Below, in pieces: positions 33,927 through 42,322 of a stretch of DNA of 64,000 nucleotides (positions are counted from its first letter, which is position 1; every line of letters starts with the position of its first letter). Both the position numbers and the translations under genes were made by a program. Under the pieces are notes generated by a model, which saw nothing but the letters and a program-made list of their open reading frames with translations, searched no databases and was not told the DNA's origin. The stretch is taken from positions 496,001 through 560,000 of the forward strand of contig CAWKHX010000002.1 in NCBI GenBank assembly GCA_963849605.1. The letters are read 5' to 3'. This DNA is from DASPHG01 sp963849605. GTDB lineage: Bacteria > Actinomycetota > Thermoleophilia > Solirubrobacterales > Thermoleophilaceae.

Positions 33927-34202
33927 CTAGTCCGCGGGCTTCTCCTCGCCACTCCCGATGAAGCGAGAGGCGATGGCGAGGAGCAGCACCGACGCCCCCA
34001 CGGCGATCAGGAAGCTGCCGAAATCAAAGTCGTCGCTATCGGCGATATCGAGGACCTGGGTCGCGAGAAGGCCCCCGATGACAGAGCCGCCGATGCCGAG
34101 CGCGATCGTCCACAGGAAGCCAATCGCCTGACGGCCCGGAAGGAGCAGCCGCGCGATTGCACCGACGAAGAGGCCCCAGATGATCCACGAGATGATTCCC
34201 AT
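33927..34202 (-). CDS. GlsB/YeaQ/YmgE-family stress-associated membrane protein
   Basis: A 91-residue protein with three hydrophobic segments: GIISWIIWGLFVGAIARLLLPG, then GFLWTIALGIGGSVIGGLLA, then FGSFLIAVGASVLLLAIA. This is the transglycosylase-associated (YeaQ) family pattern with its GxxxGGxxGG core. Members are induced by stress in many bacteria; the molecular role is unknown. It is convergent with the M23 gene, 13 nt apart, and lies 24 nt upstream of guaA as transcribed in reverse, so it is likely separate. Confidence 0.88.
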   Translation of the reverse strand: MGIISWIIWGLFVGAIARLLLPGRQAIGFLWTIALGIGGSVIGGLLATQVLDIADSDDFDFGSFLIAVGASVLLLAIASRFIGSGEEKPAD

Positions 34203-34226
34203 GGAGCGGAGCCTAGCCGCGTCGGC

Positions 34227-35822
34227 CTATTCCCACTCGATGGTGCCGGGAGGCTTCGACGTTACGTCTAGGACGACCCGGTTCACCTGCCTGATCTCGT
34301 TGATCATCCGCGAGGCGATCTTCTCGATCAGGTCGTAGGGCAGCCGGGCCCAGTCGGCGGTCATCGCGTCGTCTGAGGTGACTGCGCGGATGACGACCAC
34401 GTAGCCGTATGTGCGCTCGTCGCCCTGCACGCCGACCGTGCGCAGGTCGCCCGGCAGGACGCAGAACGACTGCCAGAGCTCGCGGTAGAGGCCGGCGGAC
34501 CGAATCTCGTCCTGGAGGATGAAGTCCGCGTCGCGGAGGATCTCGAGCCGCTCCTTCGTCACCTCGCCGCCGACGATCCGGATGCCGAGGCCCGGGCCGG
34601 GGAACGGCTGGCGCCACACGAGCCGCTCCGGCAAGCCGAGCTCGAGCCCGACCTGGCGCACCTCGTCCTTGAACAGGGCCCGCAGCGGCTCGACGAGCTC
34701 GAACTTGAGGTCGTCGGGCAGGCCGCCGACGTTGTGGTGCGACTTGATCGTCGCCGCGCCGTGGCCGCCGCCGGACTCGATCACGTCGGAATAGAGCGTG
34801 CCCTGCACCAGGTAGCGCGGATTGCCGAGCTTGGCGGCCTCCTCCTCGAACACGCGGATGAACTCCGTGCCGATGATCTTGCGCTTGGCCTCCGGCTCGG
34901 TCGTTGCGGCGAGGCGGTCGAGGAATCGCTCCTCCGCATCGACCGCGACGAGCGGCACGTGGAAGGTGTCGCGGAACGCAGCGACCACCTGGTCGCCCTC
35001 GTTCTTGCGCATCAGGCCGTGGTCGACGAAGACGCAGGTGAGCTGGTCGCCGACCGCTCGGTGCACCAGCAGCGCGGCGACCGAAGAGTCGACGCCACCC
35101 GACAGGCCGCAGATGACGCGCCCGTCGCCCACTTGGGCGCGAATGCGCTCGACCTGCTCCTCGATCACGGAGGCGGCGCTCCATGTGCGCTCGCAGCCGC
35201 AGATGTCGCCGAGGAAGCGCTCGAGGATCTGGGTGCCGTACGGCGTGTGGACTACCTCGGGGTGGAACTGGATCCCGTACAGGCCGCGCTCGGTGTCCTC
35301 GAATGCGGCAACGGGCGACTCCGTCGAGGACGCGAGCGGCGTCGCGCCCGGCGGCGCCTCGTACACCGTGTCGCGGTGCGACATCCAGCACGCCTGTTCC
35401 GCGGGCAGCTCGGCGAGCAGCCGGCCCGGCTCGTGCACCGTCAGCTGCGAGCGGCCGAACTCGCCCACGGGCGCGCCCTCCACGCGCCCGCCGAGCTCCA
35501 GCACCATCGCCTGCATGCCGTAACAGATGCCGAGCACCGGGATGCCGAGGTCGAGCAGCTCGCGCCGCAGCTTCGGCGCCCCGTCGGCGTACACCGAGGC
35601 GGGGCCACCGGACAGGATCAGCCCGCGCGGCCGGCGGCGCTGGATCTCCTCGAGCGGGATCGTGTGCGGAAGCAGCTCGGAGAAGACGCCGCATTCGCGC
35701 ACGCGGCGCGCGATGAGCTGCGAGTACTGGCCGCCGAAGTCGAGGACGAGCACCTCCTCACGGGTCGTCGCAGCCTCGGGCGGGGCGGCGGCCGGTTCCT
35801 GCGTGGCCGCCCCCTGGGTCAC
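34227..35822 (-). CDS. guaA: GMP synthase (glutamine-hydrolysing)
   Basis: Converts XMP to GMP (531 aa). The N-terminal class I glutaminase has VLDFGGQYSQLIARRVRECG and the nucleophile cysteine in GICYGMQAM; the ATP-pyrophosphatase domain has the P-loop GLSGGVDSSVAALLV; the C-terminus ends TIEWE as in the family. GTG 35822 overlaps the guaB3 stop (GTGA). The first ~20 residues are a Pro/Ala-rich extension (TQGAATQEPAAAPPEAATTR). The 728-codon frame running upstream is antisense-free read-through of guaB3 sequence and not part of the gene. Confidence 0.97.
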   Translation of the reverse strand: MTQGAATQEPAAAPPEAATTREEVLVLDFGGQYSQLIARRVRECGVFSELLPHTIPLEEIQRRRPRGLILSGGPASVYADGAPKLRRELLDLGIPVLGICYGMQAMVLELGGRVEGAPVGEFGRSQLTVHEPGRLLAELPAEQACWMSHRDTVYEAPPGATPLASSTESPVAAFEDTERGLYGIQFHPEVVHTPYGTQILERFLGDICGCERTWSAASVIEEQVERIRAQVGDGRVICGLSGGVDSSVAALLVHRAVGDQLTCVFVDHGLMRKNEGDQVVAAFRDTFHVPLVAVDAEERFLDRLAATTEPEAKRKIIGTEFIRVFEEEAAKLGNPRYLVQGTLYSDVIESGGGHGAATIKSHHNVGGLPDDLKFELVEPLRALFKDEVRQVGLELGLPERLVWRQPFPGPGLGIRIVGGEVTKERLEILRDADFILQDEIRSAGLYRELWQSFCVLPGDLRTVGVQGDERTYGYVVVIRAVTSDDAMTADWARLPYDLIEKIASRMINEIRQVNRVVLDVTSKPPGTIEWE

Positions 35823-37078
35823 TCGCCGACCAGCGCCGGGTCGGGCTCGACGGGGATGGCCCCCACGCCCCCACCCGCGTTGTCGGCGACCGGAGCTGCC
35901 GCTGCGGCGGTGGTGGCGCCCATGCCGATCTCCTGGTCGCGCTGCAGCTGCTTGCCCTCGCTCTGGAGCGCGGGCGCGACCATCACCTCCGCCTTGTGGA
36001 AGGCGGGGATGTCCTCGTAGCCGCACGTGGCCATCGAGGTGCGCAGGCTGCCCATCAGGTTGAACGTGCCGTCGTTCTCGTGTGCGGGGCCGAGCAGGAT
36101 CTGCTCGAGCGTCCCGTTCTGCGTGGTCTTGACGCGCGCGCCGCGCGGAAGCGACGGATGGAAGGTCGCCATCCCCCAGTGGAAGCCGCCGCCGGGCGCC
36201 TCGTAGGCACGCGCGAGCGGCGAGCCGATCATTACCGCGTCGGCACCGCACGCGAAGGCCTTCGAGATGTCGCCGCCGTTGCGCATGCCGCCGTCGGCGA
36301 CCACCTTCACGTACTCGCCGGTCTCCAGCATGTGCTGCGAACGGGCAGCCTGGACGTCGGCGATCGCGGTGGCCTGCGGGACGCCGATGCCGAGCACACC
36401 GCGCGTGGTGCACGCGGCACCCGGCCCGACGCCCACGAGCACGCCGGCGGCGCCGGTGCGCATGAGGTGCAGGCCGGTGGAGTACGAAGCGCAGCCGCCG
36501 ACGATCACGGGAACCTCGACTTCGCGGATGAACTCCTTCAGGTTCAGCGGCGGGCGGCTTTCGTCGGCCGAGACGTGCTCGGCGGAGACCACCGTCCCCT
36601 GGATCACGAGGATGTCGAGGCCGGCCTCGATCACGTCCTCGTAGTACTCGCGCACGCGCTGCGGCGTGAGCGACGCGGCGGCAACGACACCCTGCTCCTT
36701 GATCTCGCGCACGCGCTCGACCATCAGGTCGCGGTCGAGCGGCGCCTGGTAGATGCGCTGCATCTCGGCCGTCGCGACCTCCTTCGGAAGGTCCGCGATC
36801 CGATCGAGCTGCTCCTCCGCGTCCTCGTAGCGGGCAAAGACGCCCTCGAGGTTCAGGACGCCGAGGCCGCCCAGCTTGCCGAGGATGGCCGCGGTCGTCG
36901 GCGACATGACGCCGTCCATCGCGGCGCCCAGGAGCGGAAGCTCGAACCGGTACGGGCCGAGCGTCCAGCTGATGTCGATGTCGTCAGGGTCGCGGGTCCG
37001 GCGGGACGGAACGATCGCGATGTCATCGAAGCCGTAGGCGCGGCGGCCCTTCTTGCCTCGACCGATCTCTACTTCCAT
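35819..37078 (-). CDS. guaB3: GuaB3-family IMP dehydrogenase-like protein
   Basis: A 419-residue TIM-barrel protein of the IMPDH/GMPR superfamily without CBS domains. It shows RRAYGFDDIAIVPSRRTRD at the N-terminus, the catalytic loop GVGPGAACTTRGVLG with the active-site cysteine, and ADGGMRNGGDISKAFACGAD. GuaB3 paralogues are characteristic of Actinobacteria and cyanobacteria. They sit next to guaA as here, and an IMP-oxidising role is supported for cyanobacterial members. The C-terminal ~40 residues are Ala-rich low complexity. A canonical CBS-containing guaB is not in the window. Confidence 0.9.
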   Translation of the reverse strand: MEVEIGRGKKGRRAYGFDDIAIVPSRRTRDPDDIDISWTLGPYRFELPLLGAAMDGVMSPTTAAILGKLGGLGVLNLEGVFARYEDAEEQLDRIADLPKEVATAEMQRIYQAPLDRDLMVERVREIKEQGVVAAASLTPQRVREYYEDVIEAGLDILVIQGTVVSAEHVSADESRPPLNLKEFIREVEVPVIVGGCASYSTGLHLMRTGAAGVLVGVGPGAACTTRGVLGIGVPQATAIADVQAARSQHMLETGEYVKVVADGGMRNGGDISKAFACGADAVMIGSPLARAYEAPGGGFHWGMATFHPSLPRGARVKTTQNGTLEQILLGPAHENDGTFNLMGSLRTSMATCGYEDIPAFHKAEVMVAPALQSEGKQLQRDQEIGMGATTAAAAAPVADNAGGGVGAIPVEPDPALVGE

Positions 37079-37173
37079 GGCGGCATCCTAGGTTTGGCAG
37101 CGGACGAGAGAGGTCAGCGTAGCAACGCTGTGATGCCGCTCCGGGACAGGTTTTCGCGCGTTTTGCGGGGTCG

Positions 37174-38130
37174 TCAGGTAGCGACCGCAGCCGGCAGCTC
37201 TTCGACCTCGACCTCCGGCATCAGGCGCTCGACCGCGCGCGGGTCGACCACGCCGGCGCCGAAGTGCTGCGTCGACTCCGCTCCGCAGGCGACGCCGAAG
37301 CGGAGGCATTCCTCGGCCTGGCTGCCGCTGTAGCGCGCGGCCACGTAGCCCGCCAGGAAGGCGTCGCCCGAGCCGACCGTCGAGCGGGTCTCGCGCGCCT
37401 CGAGCGTGACGCGGTAAAGGCGCCGGTCAGCCTCGTCGCCGACGAGCCCGATGCACCCGGAGGGCAGCGTCATCGTCACCTCGCCCGGGCCGAGGTCGAC
37501 GATCTCCTGAAGCCCGCGGAGCCTGTCGTCGTCGTCGTCGAACTCGTGCCCAACGAGCTCCTCGGCCTCGAGCTCGTTCGGGCTCACCATCGCCGGCTCG
37601 CGGCGGACGGCCAGCCGCATCGGCTCACCCTCGGCGTCGAGCACCGTGGTCACGCCCATCCCCTTCAGCTCGGTGACCAGGTCCGCGTAGAGCGACTCCG
37701 GCACGCCGCGCGGAAGGCTTCCGGCGAAGACGCACACGTCCGCGCCCTTCGCCAGGTAGAGCAGCTTGTCGCGGAAGAGCTCGAGCTCAGCCTGTGAGAC
37801 CTCCGGCCCGTGCTCGTTGATCTCGGTCTGCTCGCCGGTCGTGTCGTCCACGACGGCGGTCGAGGTGCGCGACTCCTCGCGGATGCGCACGAAGTCGTTG
37901 AGGATCGAATCCTCGGTGAGCTGTTCGATGATCCGCATGCCCGTCGGCCCGCCCGCGACGCCGGTCGCAATGACCGGCTGTCCGAGCGCCTTCAGTGCAC
38001 GCGCGACGTTCACGCCCTTTCCGCCCGCCATCGAGGTCTGCTCGACGGCCCGATGGCGACGGCCGATGCGGAAGTTCGGCACTGCGAGCGTCTTGTCCAC
38101 CGCCGCGTTGAGCGTGACGGTGATGATCAT
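37174..38130 (-). CDS. 1-phosphofructokinase/6-phosphofructokinase II-type sugar kinase (PfkB family)
   Basis: A 318-residue ribokinase-fold kinase. Substrate-binding motif MAGGKGVNVARALKALG, ATP/anion-hole motif TVGSGDAFLAGYVAA with the catalytic aspartate, and FAGSLPRGVPESLYADLV match the FruK/PfkB/LacC group. The likely substrate is fructose-1-P or fructose-6-P; there is no PTS gene nearby to favour FruK. ATG 38130 overlaps the dacA stop (ATGA). Confidence 0.9.
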   Translation of the reverse strand: MIITVTLNAAVDKTLAVPNFRIGRRHRAVEQTSMAGGKGVNVARALKALGQPVIATGVAGGPTGMRIIEQLTEDSILNDFVRIREESRTSTAVVDDTTGEQTEINEHGPEVSQAELELFRDKLLYLAKGADVCVFAGSLPRGVPESLYADLVTELKGMGVTTVLDAEGEPMRLAVRREPAMVSPNELEAEELVGHEFDDDDDRLRGLQEIVDLGPGEVTMTLPSGCIGLVGDEADRRLYRVTLEARETRSTVGSGDAFLAGYVAARYSGSQAEECLRFGVACGAESTQHFGAGVVDPRAVERLMPEVEVEELPAAVAT

Positions 38131-39317
38131 GCGATACCTCTCCTCCGGCGTATGGCGAAGATCACTGCGAAAAAGATGCCTAGCAGTATCGCGACAATCA
38201 AGAGGGTTCCGAGCGTGCGGACGACCTTTCTAGCGAAGCTGGCACCCTCGACATCGTCAAGGGTCACGACCGGAACCCGCCGCACGGTCTCCCCGTCTCG
38301 CTCCACCTCGACCCAGCCGACGCGCTCCCCCTTCGCGAGCGGCCCGTCGAGCTCATCGGGGGCGTCGACGACAGTCTGAGCGCGCTCGCCGCGCCGCAGG
38401 ACCAGCGTCACCGGCCGCGCGGCGCCGACCTCGGCGTCCTCGTCGCGGTAGTTCACGTCGATCCGTTCGAGCACCTTGCCGCGCCGAAGCACGCGCACGC
38501 GGTGGAACTGCTCGAGGCCCCAGCGCAAGAGCGCCAGCGTGTCGGCATCGCGCGCCGCTTCGCTCGGAGCGCCCAGCGTCGCCGTGATCACGCGCGCGCC
38601 GCCCGCAGCTCCGGATCCCACGAGCACGTAACCCGCGCCGATCGTGTGACCGGTCTTGACGCCGCTGACGAACGGGTACTCCTGGACGAGCAGGTTGCGG
38701 TTGTCGATCGTGCGCTTGTGGTCGCCGCTGTTGAGCGTCGCCATCGGCAGATCGGCGATGCGCGCGAACTCGCGGTTCGTGAGCAGCCGCCGTGCGAGCT
38801 GCGAAAGGTCGCGCGCGCTCGAGTAGTTCTCCGGATCGTCGAGCCCGACCGCGTTCGCGTAGCTCGTGTCGCGCAGCCCCAGCGCGACCGCGCGCCGGTT
38901 CATCTCGCGGACAAAGGCAGCCTGCGAGCCGGCGACACCTTTCGCGAGCGTCACCGCCGCATCGTTCGCACTCTCGAGCACGAGCGCGGTGAGCAGGTCG
39001 CGCACGGTCATGCGCTCGCCCGGCATCAGCCCGATCTTCGACTCGACCGGCGAAGCCGAATACGGCGCCGCGGTGAACACGTCGTCGAGATCCGCGCGCT
39101 CGAGCGTCAGCAGCGCGGTCATCAGCTTCGTGGTGCTTGCGATCGGCCGCTCCTCGCGGGGGTCCTTGCCGTAGAGCTGGTCGCCGGTGCGCGCGTCCAC
39201 CACGATCGCGGCAGCTCCGCTCGTCTCGGGTGGCGGCTCGGCCGCCGCGGCCGTCGGCGCGCCGACCAGCAGCGCGGCGGCAACGGCCGCAACCAACGGC
39301 CTGATGAGAGTCGTCAC
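38127..39317 (-). CDS. dacA: D-alanyl-D-alanine carboxypeptidase (penicillin-binding protein, S11)
   Basis: Trims peptidoglycan pentapeptides. The 396-residue precursor has a signal peptide (RPLVAAVAAALLVGAPTAAAAE). S11 motifs are complete: SxxK as IASTTKLMTALL, SxN as LESANDAAVTLAKG, and KTG as SGVKTGHTIGAGY. A C-terminal domain is followed by a membrane anchor (LGTLLIVAILLGIFFAVIFA) and a basic tail (RRRRG). GTG 39317 overlaps the LysM gene stop (GTGA), and its own stop overlaps pfkB. Confidence 0.96.
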   Translation of the reverse strand: MTTLIRPLVAAVAAALLVGAPTAAAAEPPPETSGAAAIVVDARTGDQLYGKDPREERPIASTTKLMTALLTLERADLDDVFTAAPYSASPVESKIGLMPGERMTVRDLLTALVLESANDAAVTLAKGVAGSQAAFVREMNRRAVALGLRDTSYANAVGLDDPENYSSARDLSQLARRLLTNREFARIADLPMATLNSGDHKRTIDNRNLLVQEYPFVSGVKTGHTIGAGYVLVGSGAAGGARVITATLGAPSEAARDADTLALLRWGLEQFHRVRVLRRGKVLERIDVNYRDEDAEVGAARPVTLVLRRGERAQTVVDAPDELDGPLAKGERVGWVEVERDGETVRRVPVVTLDDVEGASFARKVVRTLGTLLIVAILLGIFFAVIFAIRRRRGIA

Positions 39318-39655
39318 TCTCGGATTCTTATCTTCTGGCCCGAGACCAGAGCCTGCGGGTCGAGCGCCGGATTGAGCTCCTGCAGCTTGGCGACCGGCAC
39401 CCCGACCTCCTCCGCGATCCCGGCGAGCGTGTCGCCGGTCTTCACGGTGTAGAAGTTGCCCGAGACGGTGGTGGTGGTCGTCGTCTCGCCGGTGGTCGAC
39501 ACCTGGTCCGTCTGCTGCTGCGAGACGCTGCTGCCGCTGTCGCCCGAGTCCTCATCCGTACCCGAGGACGCGATGACGATGAACAGCACGAGAACGAAGG
39601 CAATGAGCGAGATCGGCGCCAGCAGGCGCGCAGGACTGCGGCGTCGACCGTCCAT
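39314..39655 (-). CDS. Membrane-anchored LysM protein
   Basis: A 113-residue protein: short basic N-terminus, one membrane span (LLAPISLIAFVLVLFIVIAS), a Ser/Thr-rich linker (VSTTGETTTTTTVSG) and a C-terminal LysM domain (FYTVKTGDTLAGIAEEVGVPVAKLQELNP, ending KIRIRE). LysM binds GlcNAc chains of peptidoglycan, so it probably tethers or positions wall enzymes, plausibly DacA encoded just downstream with a GTGA overlap. No catalytic domain is present. Confidence 0.9.
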   Translation of the reverse strand: MDGRRRSPARLLAPISLIAFVLVLFIVIASSGTDEDSGDSGSSVSQQQTDQVSTTGETTTTTTVSGNFYTVKTGDTLAGIAEEVGVPVAKLQELNPALDPQALVSGQKIRIRE

Positions 39656-39697
39656 CTCGAACCGAATGGTACGGCGGCGGAGTCCGCTTACCGCCAG

Positions 39698-40558
39698 TCA
39701 GCAAGCGAGCGCCCAAGCGGCGCGGCGCATCTCTTCGGCGGCCGCAGCGGCATCCACAGCGTCCACGATCGATCGTGACGCGGACACGAGACCGGCAGCC
39801 GGGTGCGGCTCGAACGCCGCGGCAAGGTCATCCACGGCCCCGCCCTGAGCGCCAACGCCGGGCAGTAGGAAGATCGCTTTCGGCATCAGCTCGCGAAGCC
39901 GCGCGAGCAAGTCGGGCCGCGTCGCTCCCGTTACCGCGCCGACATTCGACAGACCGCAGTCGCCGATCCGGTCGGCGCCGAGCTCGGCGACCATGCGCGC
40001 GAGCACCTCGTAGACAGGACCGTCCTTTGTCTCGAGATCCTCGACATCGGCCGCCCCGGGATTCGACGTGCGTACGAGGACGAAGCAGCCCGCCGCCGCT
40101 GCGTCGGCCGCCTCGAGGAACGGCTCAAGCGAGTCGCGCCCGAGCAGTGGGTTGGCGGTGAATGCGTCGGCGCCAAGGCCCGGGACGGGGCCGAACGGGG
40201 TCGGCGTCTCGCCGACCAAGCCCTGCGCGTATGCCTCCGCCGTCACCGGCACGTCGCCGCGCTTGCCATCTGCAAGCACCAACAGCCCGTGGTCGCGCGC
40301 CGCGGCCACGGTGTTCTCGAGCGCGACCCATCCGCTCGACCCGAGCCGCTCGAAGCAGGCGAGCTGCAGCTTGACCGCGACGCATGCGGACGCGGTCGCC
40401 TCGATGACCGCACCGCAATGGGCCGTGACAGCCTCGTCAACGGACTCGGCCCCGACCGCGACCTGCCACAGACGTGACGGGTCGGGGTCGAGGCCGAGGA
40501 CGATCTGGCTGCGGCGCTCCTCTACGAGCGCCGCAACTCGATCCGCGAAATGCGTCAG
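39698..40558 (-). CDS. pyrF: Orotidine 5'-phosphate decarboxylase, type 2 (probable CTG start)
   Basis: Last step of UMP synthesis. The frame gives 286 codons: THFADRVAALVEERRSQIVL, GLDPDPSRLWQ, then VAVKLQLACFERLG, catalytic LVLADGKRGDVPVTAEAYA (DxKxxD), and PGVGAQGG near the C-terminus. The first ATG/GTG/TTG lies ~83 codons in (40309), after the conserved substrate-binding N-terminus, so starting there would remove essential parts. The only plausible start is CTG at 40558, which overlaps the hup stop as CTGA, fitting translational coupling. Confidence 0.92.
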   Translation of the reverse strand: MTHFADRVAALVEERRSQIVLGLDPDPSRLWQVAVGAESVDEAVTAHCGAVIEATASACVAVKLQLACFERLGSSGWVALENTVAAARDHGLLVLADGKRGDVPVTAEAYAQGLVGETPTPFGPVPGLGADAFTANPLLGRDSLEPFLEAADAAAAGCFVLVRTSNPGAADVEDLETKDGPVYEVLARMVAELGADRIGDCGLSNVGAVTGATRPDLLARLRELMPKAIFLLPGVGAQGGAVDDLAAAFEPHPAAGLVSASRSIVDAVDAAAAAEEMRRAAWALAC

Positions 40559-40836
40559 GCGGTTTCCTTGATGCTCTTCTTCAGAGCCGAGCCTGCGCTG
40601 AACTTGGGGACGCGGCTGGCCGCGATCTGGATCCTCTCGCCTGTCTGCGGGTTCACACCCTGACGGGCACCGCGGTCGGCTACGGAGAACTTGCCGAAGC
40701 CGGTGATGTTGATCTCACCGCCGCCCTTTAGCGTGTCCTCGATCACCTTGAGAGCGGCCTCGACGGCCTTGTTGGCCTCGCCCTTCCCCAGGCCGGACTC
40801 AGACGCGACCTGATCAACGAATTCGGACTTCGTCAC
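40555..40836 (-). CDS. hup: HU-family nucleoid protein
   Basis: A 93-residue DNA-bending protein: TKSEFVDQVASESGLGKGEANKAVEAAL, GGGEINITGFGKFSV and RVPKFSAGSALKKSIKETA. It lacks the long Lys/Ala-rich C-terminal tail of mycobacterial HupB. GTG 40836 is chosen because AGGAGG lies just upstream and the HU fold starts there; the open frame to 40935 is not coding. Its stop overlaps the pyrF CTG. Confidence 0.95.
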   Translation of the reverse strand: MTKSEFVDQVASESGLGKGEANKAVEAALKVIEDTLKGGGEINITGFGKFSVADRGARQGVNPQTGERIQIAASRVPKFSAGSALKKSIKETA

Positions 40837-40935
40837 CTTCTCCTCCTTGACGGGGTTGTAGGAGGGTTCGAAGCTAACAACGGTTTCGGACGACGGAAGC
40901 CAGTTTTTCCGCTGCTGGAGCGGAAATTGGCGCAC

Positions 40936-40979
40936 CTAGCGGGCTGAAACGGGCCCTCGGGCCGCCGTTTCGGCGCTAG
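40936..40979. terminator. Long imperfect hairpin between pmbA and hup
   Basis: CTAGCG (40936-40941) pairs with CGCTAG (40974-40979), continued inward by CTGAAACGG against CCGTTTCGG and a GGGCCC-TCG-GGGCC-like tip. The stem contains the pmbA stop codon. It could terminate or attenuate transcription from the tldD-pmbA operon before hup. There is no T-run, so classical intrinsic termination is unlikely. Confidence 0.45.
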
Positions 40980-42322
40980 GAGCCGCCCACGGACATCTGC
41001 TCGAGCAGCAGCGGAGCGGCCTTCACGCTGCCCCCGAAGGGCACCCAGCGCGCCTGGGAGCCGACCCGCCGGACCGCTTTCAGCATCGAGACGAGGTCGC
41101 TCGCGATCGTGATCTCACGGACCGGCCGGCCGAGCTCGCCCCCCTCGATCAGCCTGCCGCTCGCGCCCACCGAGAAGGTGCCGGAGACGGGATTGACGCC
41201 GGAATGGAGCCCGGCGACGTCGGTCACGAGCAGGCCCTCCCCCGCCTCGCGCACGAGCTCGTCGAGCGTGGCATCGCCGGGTTCGATCACGAGGTTCGAC
41301 GTGCCGACGGACGGCGGCGAGCGATACGACGAGCGGGTGGCGCTCGCGGTCGTCTCGCGCCCGTCCTTGCGCGCCGTGCGCGCGTCGTAGAGATATGTGT
41401 TGAGGCGACCGTCCTCGATCAGGGCGTTGCGGCGCGTCGGCGAGCCCTCGCCGTCGAACGGGGAGCTCGCCAGGCCGCCGGGATCGGTCGCGTCGTCGAC
41501 GAGCCGCAGCTGCGACGCCGCCACCTCCTCGCCGAGCTTGTCCGCGAAGAGCGAACGGCCGCGCTGGACGGCGTCGGCGGACAGCATGCCTCCGATGAAG
41601 CCGGCGAAGCTCGCCGCGACGAACGCGTCGAGGACGACGGGGCAGCGGCGGCTCTCGGGCTGGCGTGCGCCGACGAGCGCGAGCGCGCGCTCCGCCGCCT
41701 CGCGGCCGATCGCGTCGGCGTCCAGGCCACCGGGGTCACGCGCCAGCCCGACGCCGAACCCGGTCATCAGGTCGGCACCGGTGCCGGCGAACGCCGACGA
41801 GTAGGCCCACGCCGAGCTGGCCTCGTACGCCGAGGTGAAGCCGCGGCTGTTGGCGAGCGCGACCCGCCCGCGCGAGTCGGCGTAGGCGGTCTGCTCCACC
41901 TGCGTCACGCCCTCATACCCCCGTGCGGCAGCGTCGATCGCCGTCGCGAGCTCGATCTTGCGCTCGGTGGTCCAGTCCGCGATCGCGCCGGAGTACAGGC
42001 CGTCCACCTGCGTCGTCCCGTAGGAGTCCGGCAGCCCGTCGTACTCGTCCGCGTCGGCGGCCGCCGCACCGGCGTGCGCGCTCTCCGCCAACGCGCGAAC
42101 GCCCGCGTCGGACAGGTCCGTCCCGTACGCATAGCCGACGCGGCCGTCGACGAACACCCGCAGGCCCAGCCCGCGCCCGCCGGCGTCGGTGAGCGACTCG
42201 ACCGCCTGCTTGTACACGCGCACCTCGAGCCCCTGGCTCTCCTCTGCCCACGCCTCGGCATCGGTGGCGCCGACCGTCTCCGCGGCAGCGAGCGCGGCCG
42301 CCGCCGCCTCCTCGAGCGTCAC
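40976..42322 (-). CDS. pmbA: PmbA/TldE-type metallopeptidase partner
   Basis: The TldE half of the TldD/TldE protease (448 aa), without the zinc motif, as usual for this subunit. Family regions: YKQAVESLTDAGGRGLGLRVF, DSRGRVALANSRGF and AGEGLLVTDVAGLHSGVNPVSGTFSVGASGRLIEGGE. TldD/E heterodimers cut unfolded peptides and mature peptide antibiotics or antitoxins. GTG 42322 overlaps the tldD stop (GTGA). Confidence 0.94.
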   Translation of the reverse strand: MTLEEAAAAALAAAETVGATDAEAWAEESQGLEVRVYKQAVESLTDAGGRGLGLRVFVDGRVGYAYGTDLSDAGVRALAESAHAGAAAADADEYDGLPDSYGTTQVDGLYSGAIADWTTERKIELATAIDAAARGYEGVTQVEQTAYADSRGRVALANSRGFTSAYEASSAWAYSSAFAGTGADLMTGFGVGLARDPGGLDADAIGREAAERALALVGARQPESRRCPVVLDAFVAASFAGFIGGMLSADAVQRGRSLFADKLGEEVAASQLRLVDDATDPGGLASSPFDGEGSPTRRNALIEDGRLNTYLYDARTARKDGRETTASATRSSYRSPPSVGTSNLVIEPGDATLDELVREAGEGLLVTDVAGLHSGVNPVSGTFSVGASGRLIEGGELGRPVREITIASDLVSMLKAVRRVGSQARWVPFGGSVKAAPLLLEQMSVGGS

